From positions 62,001 to 126,000 of the forward strand of contig WSUB01000030.1 of assembly GCA_019633425.1 (NCBI GenBank): 64,000 nucleotides of DNA. Reading direction: 5' to 3'. A program made the translations under genes and the position numbers. Under the pieces are notes generated by a model. That model did not search any database, was not told the DNA's origin, and saw nothing but the letters and a program-made list of their open reading frames with translations. The DNA is from Tulasnella sp. 424 (Eukaryota > Basidiomycota > Agaricomycetes > Cantharellales > Tulasnellaceae). Positions 23,708 to 34,717 of the stretch are shown one piece after another (the stretch's first letter is position 1; each line of letters starts with the position of its first letter).

Positions 23708-24509
23708 GTACTACAGAACTTAATTATATCTAGGAGTCGAAGTGAATGTAGAAGGTTTGGAAAGCACTGTGGAGCGCGCGGGAAGTCAAGACGTCATATT
23801 GGTGTCCAACCAAGCATGTTGTTCTCGCGCGTCCGCCACCAGAAACGGTCAAAGGCACCGCAAAATACCAATGTACACACTGACCCACCCACCACACCAA
23901 ACACGCTAATACTGCTCTGAATAACAAAATGAGAATCATATAGTGCGAATTATCACAACAATCTCTTCCCCGAGGCGGGATCGATGATGCCAACCCATTG
24001 CTAGCCCGATGTCGCTGTGCCAGCACGATATAAATTTAGAACAGGGCCACAATACTACAGGCGTAACCGGTAAACTCAAGCTTTCAGACGTTGGAATGAT
24101 GGAATCGGAGTGTTCCGGTTCCACTCCCACCATTGGCCGCCGGCACTGGGGCTTGAGTCCGAGACGATCACAAATCCACCAATGCCCGCAGATCCAAGCG
24201 TATCGATATCATGCAGATAACGATAAAAAAAATTAAATTTAAAAAACATGGAAATGGTGAAAAGGGTGAGCTCCGTTGGAGACCCTGCGAAGGAGCACTG
24301 GATCGTCTCGGAAACCTTCGTTGTCACTACGGGCCGAAGCCCAGTAACGGCCCAGCCCCTGACCAGCTCCTACGACTCCAAAACGCGCTTGAGCGCGGGA
24401 ACATTAAAATGGGACGGCCTTGAGGAAGTTGATGCAGTTTTGCGGACCTTCGTCAGTCGTCTAGTGGGCCCCCTCTCAAACGTAACACCTAAATATCGGC
24501 CGTATGTTC
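23708..24509. other. Right edge of the F-box array and unique spacer
   Basis: To about 24030 this still resembles the array's upstream sequence (GCGCGTCCGCCACC.., CACCACACCAA). Beyond that it is unique DNA with an AT-rich stretch near 24222-24248. No gene recognised. Confidence 0.45.
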
Positions 24510-24612
24510 AGCATCCACTATAACCCCGAATCCACGGATTGGTTTATACTTTACCTTATAGCTGCGGCCGCGGATGTCCAGTGCTCTCTTGTGCTAGATA
24601 CCATGATTGCAT

Positions 24613-26281
24613 TCAGTGTCTCGCCTTCGTAGGCTCGCGGTCAGAATTGACCAATTTCCAGAACTCTTCGCCTTCAAACAATCGATACAGAAACCAGAAG
24701 TGAGGTGAAATAACCACCGAAACCTCCGGAGTACAGACCGCCGCCAGAAGTTCCCCGACCGGCCGGTTTGTCGGGTCATCTGGCAACCGTGTACCCATGG
24801 GGGTTGGTCTGTGAAGAGATTGAACCTAGCGGTCACTGGATGCGCAGGGAAAATCTCTAGTATTGTCGAATGAGGATGCGAGGCGCCGGAGGAACGGAAA
24901 TGACTCCGCAAAAGCGACGAGGGGGTCACTGACGTTGTGGTCGTTTGCATGGATGATTAACGTATCCAGCCTTGTCCAGGCGCTGACCCTTTGTCTTATG
25001 GCTTGGGCATCCAGGTCCATCCCCGAACGGAACCAAAGCCTGAGCTCCTCTAGAAGGGGGCATTGCAATTAAGGGGCAATATCCTCCAGGTGCATGACAA
25101 CATTGTCCTCCCTTCGAGTAAGTAGAAGATATCGAAGGGAAGGTCACTGCCCTCTCGCGAATGTACCCAGGACCTCCCGAAACGTCTGTTTGGGAATACC
25201 GACCGTGTCTCCGTAAAGGTGACGAAGGTGCGGTAAGCTTTGGCATGCGCTGAGTACATTGGGGTGATCCTAGATCAGGTATAGAGGTAGTCTCAGCTCG
25301 AGCAAACCTGGTTGGTTCCTGATGGGCGTCTCTGGCGGAGCCTCACCGTCAGGCCAAGGGCCCGTTTCAAACTCGAACCTCTTGAGCCGGTTTGGGAGTG
25401 TCGAGGAAACGGAGCGAAAGTGACGTTTCAACCCATTGAGCACCGGGTCGCCATCCTGGAACACGAAGTCTAGCGTTATTGTTTCCAAAGATGGGGAACA
25501 GGGAACTGATGTGTACTCCAAAGTGCGCTCGTTGACCGAGGCTGCGCCAACGTAGTGTCCGTAGGTTGGAGAGGACAGGTCCTTGTTGGATTTCGACCAT
25601 TTGGCTGACGGGACAGAGATACTCGACCCCATGGCAGATCCCATTCGTCATCAAGAAGGAACTCCCTGACGCGTGCAGCGTAAGACTTGAAGGTCGCCCA
25701 AGCTTGTTCAGTCAGAACCACGTCTGGGTGCAAGTCCTCGAAGAACGAAAAAAGCGCTGATATGAGTTCATATCCTTCCCAACGAGCGATAATGCATCTT
25801 ACAACTTATATTGCCCGATTCAATCACCGCCAAGGGTCCCAAAACTTCCAGAAGGTGCACAATACAGGGAAGGGATCGCCAGACCTGGTCCAGCGCTGTG
25901 GCACTCCAACGGCGGCAGACGAGGGCAGCAGCCACGCAATCGCGCCCGAGTCTAGCGGAGCAAATATCATGCATAATACTTCAATTGGTACCCGCTCTAC
26001 GAATGCCTAAATGAAAGTTCATCTGAATACGGCTCTTGGGAAGTTCCGGTTCAAAAGGAAGACCGAAACTTACCAAGGTTGCTCATTATTCCGATAGAGG
26101 CGGCCTTAGGATCCTCCGAATGTCGACCGGGTGTATCAAGGGTTCGGCTTTCTCCTAAATCTTGTATCAAAGGTGGGCTCATCATCGAGCGACGTCCAAC
26201 CGGGAGACAGTGAGTGACAACGCTGGGAAGCGAAGCTGCCGCACTGCTGAGTTCGTTCCTACCATTTACCTTTTCGGCCAT
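24613..26281 (-). pseudogene. Decayed F-box gene (psi-A)
   Basis: A first exon beginning at the ATG at 26281 (MAEKVNGRNELSS) ends at a GTAAGT after 26074. The F-box exon starts after a TTTAG near 26009 (FVERVPIEVLCMIF). A one-base loss inside the F-box (GGGCGC versus GGGGCGC in the other copy) breaks the frame. Further frame changes occur in the DLHPDVVLTEQAWATFKSY exon near 25600 and 25270, with stops. Fragments such as CPLLEELRLWFRSGMDLD and SFPFLRRLASSFD show it was a relative of the array family. It is not expected to make a full protein. Confidence 0.8.
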
Positions 26282-26736
26282 TAGTAAACGCGAAGATGGG
26301 CTGAGATGCGCAGACGTGAAGGAAGAGGCAGAAAAGAGAAGTTGAGCGGGGTAGTTGGTCCTGCAAGATGCTGGTGGTTGGACGGGGAACTGAAAACTCA
26401 CGGCATAATCCAAATACACAGCTCGACGTCATGTCCATGAACCAATCAATCACTCGGAACTATCATACATCGCCGAGATAAGAAAAATACTAGCACTAAC
26501 TATAGAGTGTCCGTGTTTTTCTCTCTCAACCATGTCGACAACGGGAAAAAGACAAAAAGTACTGAAGAATAAAGAGACCGAGGGGAGAGGGAGGAGGATG
26601 AGGGGGTGAAATTGATGATCGGTGAGCGCCAAATAAGCAAAAACGGGAAAGCTCAAAAGGGTCCTAGTGTCGTAAACATCGCGTCAAGCAAAGAGAGCGA
26701 AATGGCAAAAGCAAGGAGTCCAGAATGAAGACCGTC

Positions 26737-26761
26737 TTTTTTTTTTTTTTTTTTTTTTTTT
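26737..26761 (+). repeat. 25-bp poly-T run
   Basis: Seen as poly-A on the coding strand, it overlaps the TAA of GH17 copy A and continues past it. The duplicate has only short interrupted A runs here. Confidence 0.9.
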
Positions 26762-29112
26762 AAGGCGCCGCACAATCTGGGATAGTGACGTTCTTCAATT
26801 GTTTGCTGTGACAGAGGACCAGAATGAGCAACCACTTCCAACACAGAGGCGAACAAGGAAGGTCTTACGTTGAAGAGAAGAGACCCCACCAGCCCTCAAC
26901 ACCACCGTACAAAGCGTCCTTCCATGGCTGATCCATGTTCTCGAACCAGCTGAAGAAAAAGAGAGCCAAAAGCGTTAAACCGGGACCACGAGTATACAAA
27001 ACGGAATCCATGAACTTACAAGTACTTCGTTTGGTTGGTGTTGGCTTGGCAGATCCAGCTGTCCATGAAAGTCTGGAGTGTTGGGATGTCGGCGGCTGAT
27101 GGTCCATTAGTTGCGTGGGCAGCGTCGGACGATTTCTACACATGCGGGAGGAAAGGGTGTTGGAATCAGCCTAGTCCGACTTCTGTGACGCGAGCGACGA
27201 CACGAACCGAAGGCCATCCGATCTCAGCGATGATCAGTTCTGGGTTATTAGTGGTCTGAGCGGCCATAGCGACGTTGTTATCCTCGAAGAATTGCCATGC
27301 TGCAGGGGTGAATTTCAAGTTAGCGTACAGCCATCAATGTCAGTCCACTTCATGTCTTCGACTCACTCCAGCCAGCAGCTTGATCGACAGCAAGGTTACC
27401 GAACCTATCCACATGGAAACATCAGCCACCACCCTATTATATTTCCTTCCATTCGACCAACGCACCAAGGATGAATGTTACTCATGAAGTAATCGACGGC
27501 GCTGAGTAACTGAACGTTGGTGTAGGCACCGGCGTCACCGTTGCCAACCGGAATCGTCTTGGAGAGACCAAGGCCAGAGATCATACTGCGGACATCCTGA
27601 ATCTTGGCGACGAGGAATTCCGCAGCGGAGACGCCAACTGTACCCGTGGGATCGGTTGCGCCGGCTGCAGTCATATTGTTCAGGATGAACCTGGGAGGAG
27701 ATCGGCATCAGCCTGGGTTCTACCGAAACGCGGACAGTGCACGTACTCATTTCCAACAGTAACACCGAGAACATGGTTGACATCATAGGTCTTGAGAATC
27801 CGCCTGCGAGAGAGGACCTTGATAAGTATGCCGCGCCGATTTAGGCGGAGACTTTTCCCCAGACTTACTGTACGGCATCACGCTGACGAGTATAAACGGT
27901 ATCGTCATTGTCGATGTAAATGCCAATGTAGACTGACAAGTCGGTCTTGGTTTGCTGGATGGCGTCCAAGACAAGGTCGGTGACACTACGGGATAAATGG
28001 GACGCTCGGTTAGCGCTTGGCAGATTAGGCGCGCCAAGGGAACGCGACGTACTTGCAATCAGTGCCATATAAGCGGACGCGCTGCACACGGTATCGTTCA
28101 ACGAGACAGGCACCCGTTAGCTTTCACATGTAACGCAGCGTGCGTGGAAGAACGCCATGAGACTTACGGTAGTGAGCTGGCTCATGAGCATGACATCCTC
28201 CAATACCCCGTCGAAAGTCGCTCCGCAGTCGGGCAAGATGGCACCAATCGGGGTATAAGCCATGCCGTACATCGACTTGTGCAGCCTCGAGTCGGTCTCG
28301 AACTGGGAGAGGTCCTTGGGATTGTACTTGACGACGTTGTTGATGCTCATGACCCAGTCCTTGGTATCGGTCGATGAACCGGTCGAAGTACCCGACGAGG
28401 ACGATTTGGATCCGGACGACTTGTGAGACACCGCAACGCCAACACCGACACCGACAGCAATGATGATCACAGCGGCAATGCCTCCAATGATGAGCCACTT
28501 CTTCTTGCTGCTGCCGCTGCTCGCTCCCGGTTTCTCGGACCAAAGAGGGCCGACACGATCTTGGGCGTTCATATCGTTATAGGAATGGGGGTACTGCTGG
28601 GCGGTAACTGGAGTGTACGAATTTGCGTTGGAAGTGAAGGAATTGGTGCTGGGGACGAAAGCTTCGGATGAAGGGGGATACTGTTGGGACTGTAAAATAA
28701 AGGAGAGCGAATGAGGGATGTAGAGAAAAGAGGTGAGAAAGAGAATAGAGAGAGAGAGAGAGAATGAGAGGGAGAGTAGAATAATGAGGGGAAGCGGCTG
28801 AACGGAAAAGGCTGGGTGTATTTGTGGGCGGTGGTCTCGAGATGCGCAGCAACTCGAGCCACTCTTGGCATCCAAGAACAGGGTCCAAGGTGACTACGGT
28901 TGAAAGGGTATTCCTCATGAAAAAGCCAAAAACAACGACGACGTACTGAGGAGTGATAGTTAGCTGTCTGGCTTGGATTGTATTCTACATCATGAGAGTC
29001 AGCGTTTGGTCGGAATCTAACAGGAAAGAGGCGTAAACATACCAGGATTTAGATCTTGCCTGCTCGGAATGTTGTAGTCGTCGCGATCTGAATATGGTTG
29101 GAATCGAGACAT
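26760..29112 (-). CDS. Type II membrane GH17 beta-1,3-glucanase, copy A (BtgC-like)
   Basis: Twelve exons: 29112-29043, 28984-28947, 28689-28168, 28081-28053, 27985-27869, 27803-27747, 27690-27466, 27404-27367, 27299-27208, 27135-27020, 26949-26869, 26805-26760. They sum to 1431 nt, 476 aa. The N-terminal ~100 residues are a hydrophilic cytosolic tail (MSRFQPYSDRDDYN). A TM anchor lies at ~101-123 after KKKW. A Ser/Thr linker leads to the GH17 barrel (YGMAYTPIGAILPDCGA, RVRLYGTDCNVTDL). The likely acid/base is Glu278 in VTVGNE and the nucleophile Glu391 in EIGWPS. It should act outside the plasma membrane on cell-wall beta-1,3-glucan. The protein ends NVTIPDCAAP. Intron 2 is unusually long (257 nt) with a CT repeat. 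No lesion found. Confidence 0.9.
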
Positions 29113-29149
29113 TTTATCGCAGTCGTAAACGTTACAGAGATGTACTTGG

Positions 29150-29446
29150 TCACAAATAAATGCTTACACACCATTTACCTAAGCTTTCCTAAGGTTGGCA
29201 AGATCTTAAGAGCGGAGGCAGCTGCCTTGGTGCTCGACATCGGCCTTATCTTTAGCATCCACTCTAGCCCCAAATCCACGGATTGGTTTATAGTTTACCT
29301 TATTGCTGCGGATGTCTAGTGCTCTCTTGTTTTCGATACCATAATCGCATCCGGTGTCTCATCTCCTTTGTAGGCCCGCGGTCAGAATCAACCATTCTCC
29401 AGAACTTCTCGCCTTCAATTGGTCGACACAGAGCCCAGGAGTAAGC
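29150..29446. other. Junction between duplicated segments
   Basis: Of these ~300 bp, the first ~105 (29150-29255) are not duplicated. From 29256 copy B starts. The 5' leader of GH17 copy A must lie in this interval, so its promoter was probably altered by the duplication. No gene seen. Confidence 0.45.
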
Positions 29447-31051
29447 TTAAGGCGATATAACGACCGAACCCTCAACCGTCGCCAGAAATTCTCCGATCAA
29501 CCGTTTCGTCCGGTCATCCGGCAACCATGCGTCGATGAGGGTGAGTTTGCGAAGGGATTTGAACCTAGCGGTCCCTGGATGCGCTGGGGAGAAACTTTTA
29601 GTGTGGTCGAATGGGGATGCAAGGCGCCGGAGTAATGGAAATGACTCTGCAAAAGCGACGAGATATGAAAGTGGGGTCACTGTGTAGCCTTCGGAACGGA
29701 TGATCAACGTCTCCAGCCTCATCCAGGCGCTGCCCGTCTGTCGTATAGCTTGGACATCCAGGTCCATCCCTGAACGGAACCAAAGCCTGACCTCCTCTAG
29801 AAAGGGGCATTGCAATAAAGGTGCAATATCCTCCAAGTGCATGACCTCGAGGAGATCATTGGCCTCCCATCGACTAAGCACAAGATATCGAAGGGAAGGC
29901 CACCCTCTCGTGAATGAACCCAAGACCGCCCGAAACGTCTCTTGAGAAATACCTTTCGTATCTCCGACGAAGTGGCGGAGGTGCGGTAAGTTTGGCATGC
30001 GCTGAGGACATTGGCGTGATCCTGGATCGAGTACAGAAGTAGTCTCAGCTCAAGCAAACCTGGTTGGTTCCTGATGAGCGGCTCTAGCGCAGTAGCCAGG
30101 GCAATATCATCGTCAATCCAAGAGCCCGTTTTAAACTCGAAGTGCTTGAGCCGGTTTGGGAGCGTCGAGGAAATGAAGCGAAGAAGGCATTTCACTCCGT
30201 TGGGCACCGCGTCGCCACCTTGGGACCTGAAACCGAGCGATATTGTTGTCCAAAGATGGGGAACAGAAGGCCGATGTATACTCCAACGTGCGCTCGTCGT
30301 CCGTGCGCCAACGTAGTGTCCGTAGGTTGGGGAGGACAGGCTCTTGTTGGATTTCGACCATTTGGCTGACGAGTCCCGGAGACACAGCTGCTTGATCCCA
30401 TGTAAATTCCCATCGATCGTCAAACTTGAACTCCCTGACACGTGCAGCGTAAGACTTGAAGGTCGCCCAAGCTTGTTCAGTCAGAACCACGTCTGGGTGC
30501 AAGTCCTCAAAGAACGAAAAAAGCGCTGATATGAGTTCATATCCTTCCCAACGAGCGATAATACATCTTACAACCTATGCTGCCCGATTCAAACACCACC
30601 AAGGGTCCCAAAACTTCCAGAAGGTGCACAATTGAGGGAAGGGATCGCCAGACCTGGTCCAGCGCTGTGGCACTCCAACGGCGGCAGACGAGGGCAGCAG
30701 CCACGCAATCGCGCCCCGAGTCTAGCAGAGCAAGTATCATGCATAACACTTCAATTGGTACCCGCTCTGCGAATGCCTAAATGAAAGTTCATCTGAATAC
30801 GGCTCTTGGGAAGTTCCGGTTCAAAAGGAAGACCGAAACTTCCCAAGGTTGCTCGTTATTCCGATAGAGGCGGCCTTAGAATCATCCGAATGTCGACCGG
30901 GTGTATCGAGGGTTCGGCTTTCTCCTGAATCTTGTATCAAAGGTGGGCTCATCATCTAGCGACGTCCAACCGGGAGACGGTGAGTGACAAGGCTGGGAAG
31001 CGAAGCTGCCGCACAGCCGAGGTCCTTCCTACCATTTACCTTTTCGGCTAT
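29447..31051 (-). pseudogene. Decayed F-box gene (psi-B)
   Basis: Partner of psi-A but with other lesions. The start codon is ATA (31051-31049) and a TAG interrupts the first exon (GTCGCTAGATG in place of GTCGCTCGATG). The F-box itself is intact (VPIEVLCMILALLDSGRDCVAAALVCRRW). The third exon reads DLHPDVVLTEQAWATFKSYAARVREF, then shifts frame near 30240 and again near 30000. The C-terminal segment from HLRHFVGDTKGIS to EFLATVEGSVVISP is open. A fragment could still be translated, but not the whole protein. Confidence 0.8.
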
Positions 31052-31527
31052 TAGTAAACGCGAACTTGTGGAAGAAGGGCTGAGATGCGCAGACGTGAAG
31101 GAAGAGGCAGATAAGAGAAGTTGAGCGGGGCAAGTTGGCCCTGAAAGATGCTGGTGGTTGGACGGGGAACTGAAAACTCACGACAGAATCCAAACACACA
31201 GCCCGAGGTCATGTCCATGAACCAATCAATCACTCGGAACTATCATACATCGCCGAGAAAAGAAAAATCCTAGCACTAACTATAGAGTGTCCGTGTTTTT
31301 CTCTCTCAGCCATGTCGACAACGGGAAAAGACAAAATGCACTGAAGAATAAAGAGGCCGAGGGGAGAGGGAGGGAGGATGAGGGGGTGAAAGTGATGATC
31401 GATGAGCGCCAAGTAAGCAAAAACGGGAAAGCTCAAAAGGGTCCTAGTGTCGTAAACATCGCGTCAAGCAAAGAGAGAAATGGCAAAAGCAAGGAGTCCA
31501 GAACGAAGACCGTGTTTTGTTTTTTCT

Positions 31528-33888
31528 TTAAGGCGCCGCACAATCTGGGATAGTGACGTTCTTCAATTGTTTGCTGTGACAGAGGACCAGAATGAGCAAC
31601 CACTTCTAACACAGAGGCGAACAAAGAAGGTCTTACGTTGAAGAGAAGAGACCCCACCAGCCCTCAACGCCACCGTACAAAGCGTCCTTCCATGGCTGAT
31701 CCATGTTCTCGAACCAGCTGAAGAAAAGGAGAGCCAAAAGCGTTAGACCGGGACCACGAGTATACAAAACGGAATCCATGAACTTACAAGTACTTCGTTT
31801 GGTTGGTGTTGGCTTGGCAGATCCAGCTGTCCATGAAAGTCTGGAGTGTTGGAATGTCAGCGGCTGATGGTCCATCAGTTGCGTGGGCAGCGTCGGACGA
31901 TTTCTACACATGCGGGAGGAAAGGGTGTTGGAATCAGCCTAGTCAACTTCTGTGACGCGAGCGACGACACGAACCGAAGGCCATCCGATCTCAGCGATGA
32001 TCAGTTCTGGCTTATTAGTGGTCTGAGCGGCCAAAGCGACGTTGTTATCCTCGAAGAATTGCCATGCTGCAGGGGCGAATTTCAAGTTAGCGTACAGCCA
32101 TCAATGTCAGTCAACTTCATGACTTCGACTCACTCCAGCCAGCGGCTTGATCGACAGCAAGGTTACCGAACCTATCCACCATGGAAACGTCAGCCACCAC
32201 CCTACTATATTTCTTTCCATTCGACCAACGCACCAAGGATGAATGTTACTCATGAAGTAATCGACGGCGCTGAGCAACTGAACGTTGGTGTAGGCACCGG
32301 CATCACCGTTGCCAACCGGAATCGTCTTGGAGAGACTAAGGCCAGAGATCATACTGCGGACATCCTGGATCTTGGCGACGAGGAATTCCGCAGCAGAGAC
32401 GCCAACTGTACCCGTGGGATCGGTTGCGCTGGCTGCAGTCATATTGTTTAGGATGAATCTAGGAGGAGATCGGCATCAGCCTGGGTTCTACCGAAACACG
32501 GGCAGTGCACGTACTCATTTCCAACAGTAACACCGAGAACATGGTTGACATCATAGGTCTTGAGAATCCGCCTGCGAGAGAGGACCTTGATAAGTATGCC
32601 GCGCCGATTTAGGCGGAGACTTTTCCCCAGACTTACTGTACGGCATCACGCTGACGAGTATAAACGGTATCGTCATTGTCGATGTAAATGCCAATGTAGA
32701 CTGACAAGTCGGTCTTGGTTTGCTGGATGGCGTCCAAGACAAGGTCGGTGACACTACGGGATAAATGGGACGCTCGGTTAGCGCTTGGCAGATTAGGCGC
32801 GCCAAGGGAACGCGACGTACTTGCAATCAGTGCCATATAAGCGGACGCGCTGCACACGGTATCGTTCAACGAGACAGGTACCCGTTAGCTTTCACATGTA
32901 ACGCAGCATGCGGGGAAGAACGACATGGGACTTACGGTAGTGAGCTGGCTCATGAGCATGACATCCTCCAAGACCCCGTCGAAAGTCGCACCGCAGTCGG
33001 GCAAGATGGCACCAATCGGGGTATAAGCCATGCCGTACAACGACTTGTGCAGCCTCGAGTCGGTCTCGAACTGGGAGGGGTCCTTGGGATTGTACTTGAC
33101 GACGTTGTTGACGCTCATGACCCAATCCTTGGTATCGGTCGATGAACCTGTCGAAGTGCCCGAGGACGAGGACGATTTGGATCCGGACGACTTGTGAGAC
33201 ACCGCAACGCCAACGCCGACACCGACAGCAATGATGATCACGGCGGCAATGCCTCCAATGATGAGCCACTTCTTCTTGCTGCTGCCGCTGCTCGCCCCCG
33301 GTTTCTCGGACCAAAGAGGGCCGACACGATCTTGGGCGTTCATATCGTTATAGGAATGGGGGTACTGCTGGGCGGTAACTGGAGTGTACGAATTTGCGTT
33401 GGAAGTGAAGGAATTGGTGCTGGGGACGAAAGCTTCGGATGAAGGGGGATACTGTTGGGACTGTAAAATAAAGGAGAGCGAATGGGGGATGTAGAGAAAA
33501 GAGGTGAGAAAGAATAGAGAGAGAGAGAATGAGAGGGAGAGTAGAATAATGGGGGGAAGCGGCTGAACGGAGAAGGCTGGGTGTATTTGTGGGCGGTGGT
33601 CTCGAGATGCGCAGCAACTCGAACCAATCTCGGCATCCAGAAATAGGGCCCAAGGTGACGAAGGTTGAAAGGATATTCCTCATGAAAAAAAGCCAAAACA
33701 ACGACGACGTACTGAGGAGTGATAGTTAGCTGTCTGGCTTGGATTATATTCTACATCATGAGAGTCAGCGTTTGGTTGGAATCTAACAGGAGGGAGAGGC
33801 GGGGCTGCGTAAACATACCAGGATTTAGATCTTGCCTGCTCGGAATGTTGTAGTCGTCACGATCGGAATATGGTTGGAATCGAGACAT
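31528..33888 (-). CDS. Type II membrane GH17 beta-1,3-glucanase, copy B (BtgC-like)
   Basis: Exons 33888-33819, 33750-33713, 33460-32936, 32849-32821, 32753-32637, 32571-32515, 32458-32234, 32171-32134, 32066-31975, 31903-31788, 31717-31637, 31573-31528: 1434 nt, 477 aa. It is one Ser longer than copy A, in the Ser run after the TM. Signature residues (VTVGNE, EIGWPS) are kept. The few differences from A include Ser-to-Asn or similar changes in the linker and silent changes in exon 7 (GAA for GAG at its acceptor). Two intact copies suggest a dosage effect or a recent event. Confidence 0.9.
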
Positions 33889-33929
33889 TTTATCGTACTC
33901 GTAAACGTTACAGAGATGTACTTGGTCTT

Positions 33930-34717
33930 GAGGTCGTTAGCTATAGGGAAGCGTCGTAAGGAGATGGAGGTCAGTAAGGAGGAACACGCGTGATGGTTTG
34001 ATGGTCGATGTTGGATCGCTCTCAGGGTCCACATAGAACTTGAACCTCCTGTTTTCCAAATCGCGTGCCGTGTTCGTCCTGTGTTCGACTTCCTCGTCGG
34101 CTGAGGCTCGGCTCTGCCATCCCGCACACTCGGCACACATTACTGGCACACACGTCTGTAGATCATTCGATGATGATGGACATTTCATACTGCCTAACGA
34201 GTCCACCAATAACAATGAATAGGGCCCCCCAGCCCATACATACTACAACCACAAGACGAGAGAGCCAACTAACAAACAGTACATTATAGTTAGAGAGAGA
34301 GAGAGAAAGGGGGGAGAGTTCGTCCGTGAGCGTTGCATAAAAGTGGGCATGTGGATATAGTCATCAAAGTAGGAAAACTGGAAAAAAGAGGTTATAAAAG
34401 GTAGCGATACGGTGAATAGGATACGGCAGGGTGCCCAGGGCCCGCAACACGTCTACTTTGGGAAAGAAAAGGAGCCAGCGAGGCAAGCCTTCACAGTCGG
34501 TGACGACTGATCCGTGTACGAGAGCTAAGCGGAATAGCAAGGGTGCGACTGACGGGGATAAAGCAAGAAGAAAAGGAAACCATGGAGGGGGAAAAAAGAC
34601 ATAACTGAAATAAAAGTAATGCCGAGCCGGGGAATGCGTTGGGGATGACTGATCAAACCTCGCCGCGGGAGACGACGAACAGGAGAGAGAGCCAAGTAGC
34701 TTGTTTCGCTTCCAAGA
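33930..34717. other. Spacer between GH17 copy B and the RhoGAP gene
   Basis: About 790 bp holding the GH17-B promoter and the RhoGAP 3' end. A GA run lies at about 34291-34308. ORFs of about 60-100 aa on both strands show no family features. Confidence 0.4.

Larger units (their letters stand above)
6160..24030 (-). repeat. Seven-copy tandem array of ~2.4-kb F-box gene units
   Basis: Third-exon ends lie at 6476, 8883, 11353, 13758, 16178/16202, 18609 and 21996, so spacing is 2407, 2470, 2405, ~2420, ~2430 and 3387 bp. Each unit carries the gene, its upstream TATA region and its 3' flank. Nucleotide identity is obviously high between F1, F2 and F4, and lower for F7. The last spacer is longer because of a ~1-kb insertion. 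Confidence 0.93.
24510..29149. repeat. Tandem segmental duplication, copy A
   Basis: Matches 29256-33929. The left part (F-box pseudogene) is visibly diverged with indels. The right part (GH17 gene) is nearly identical including introns; for example, 27783-28080 equals 32551-32848. The segment ends at ACAGAGATGTACTTGGTC in both copies. Confidence 0.9.
29256..33929. repeat. Tandem segmental duplication, copy B
   Basis: Second half of the duplication; same gene order and strand as 24510-29149. The offset changes from 4746 bp at the left end to 4768 bp over most of GH17, because of indels in the F-box part. Confidence 0.9.

Noticed and set aside
26737..29112. GH17 copy A as a retrocopy because of its poly-A run
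   Set aside because: All eleven introns are present at the same sites as in copy B.
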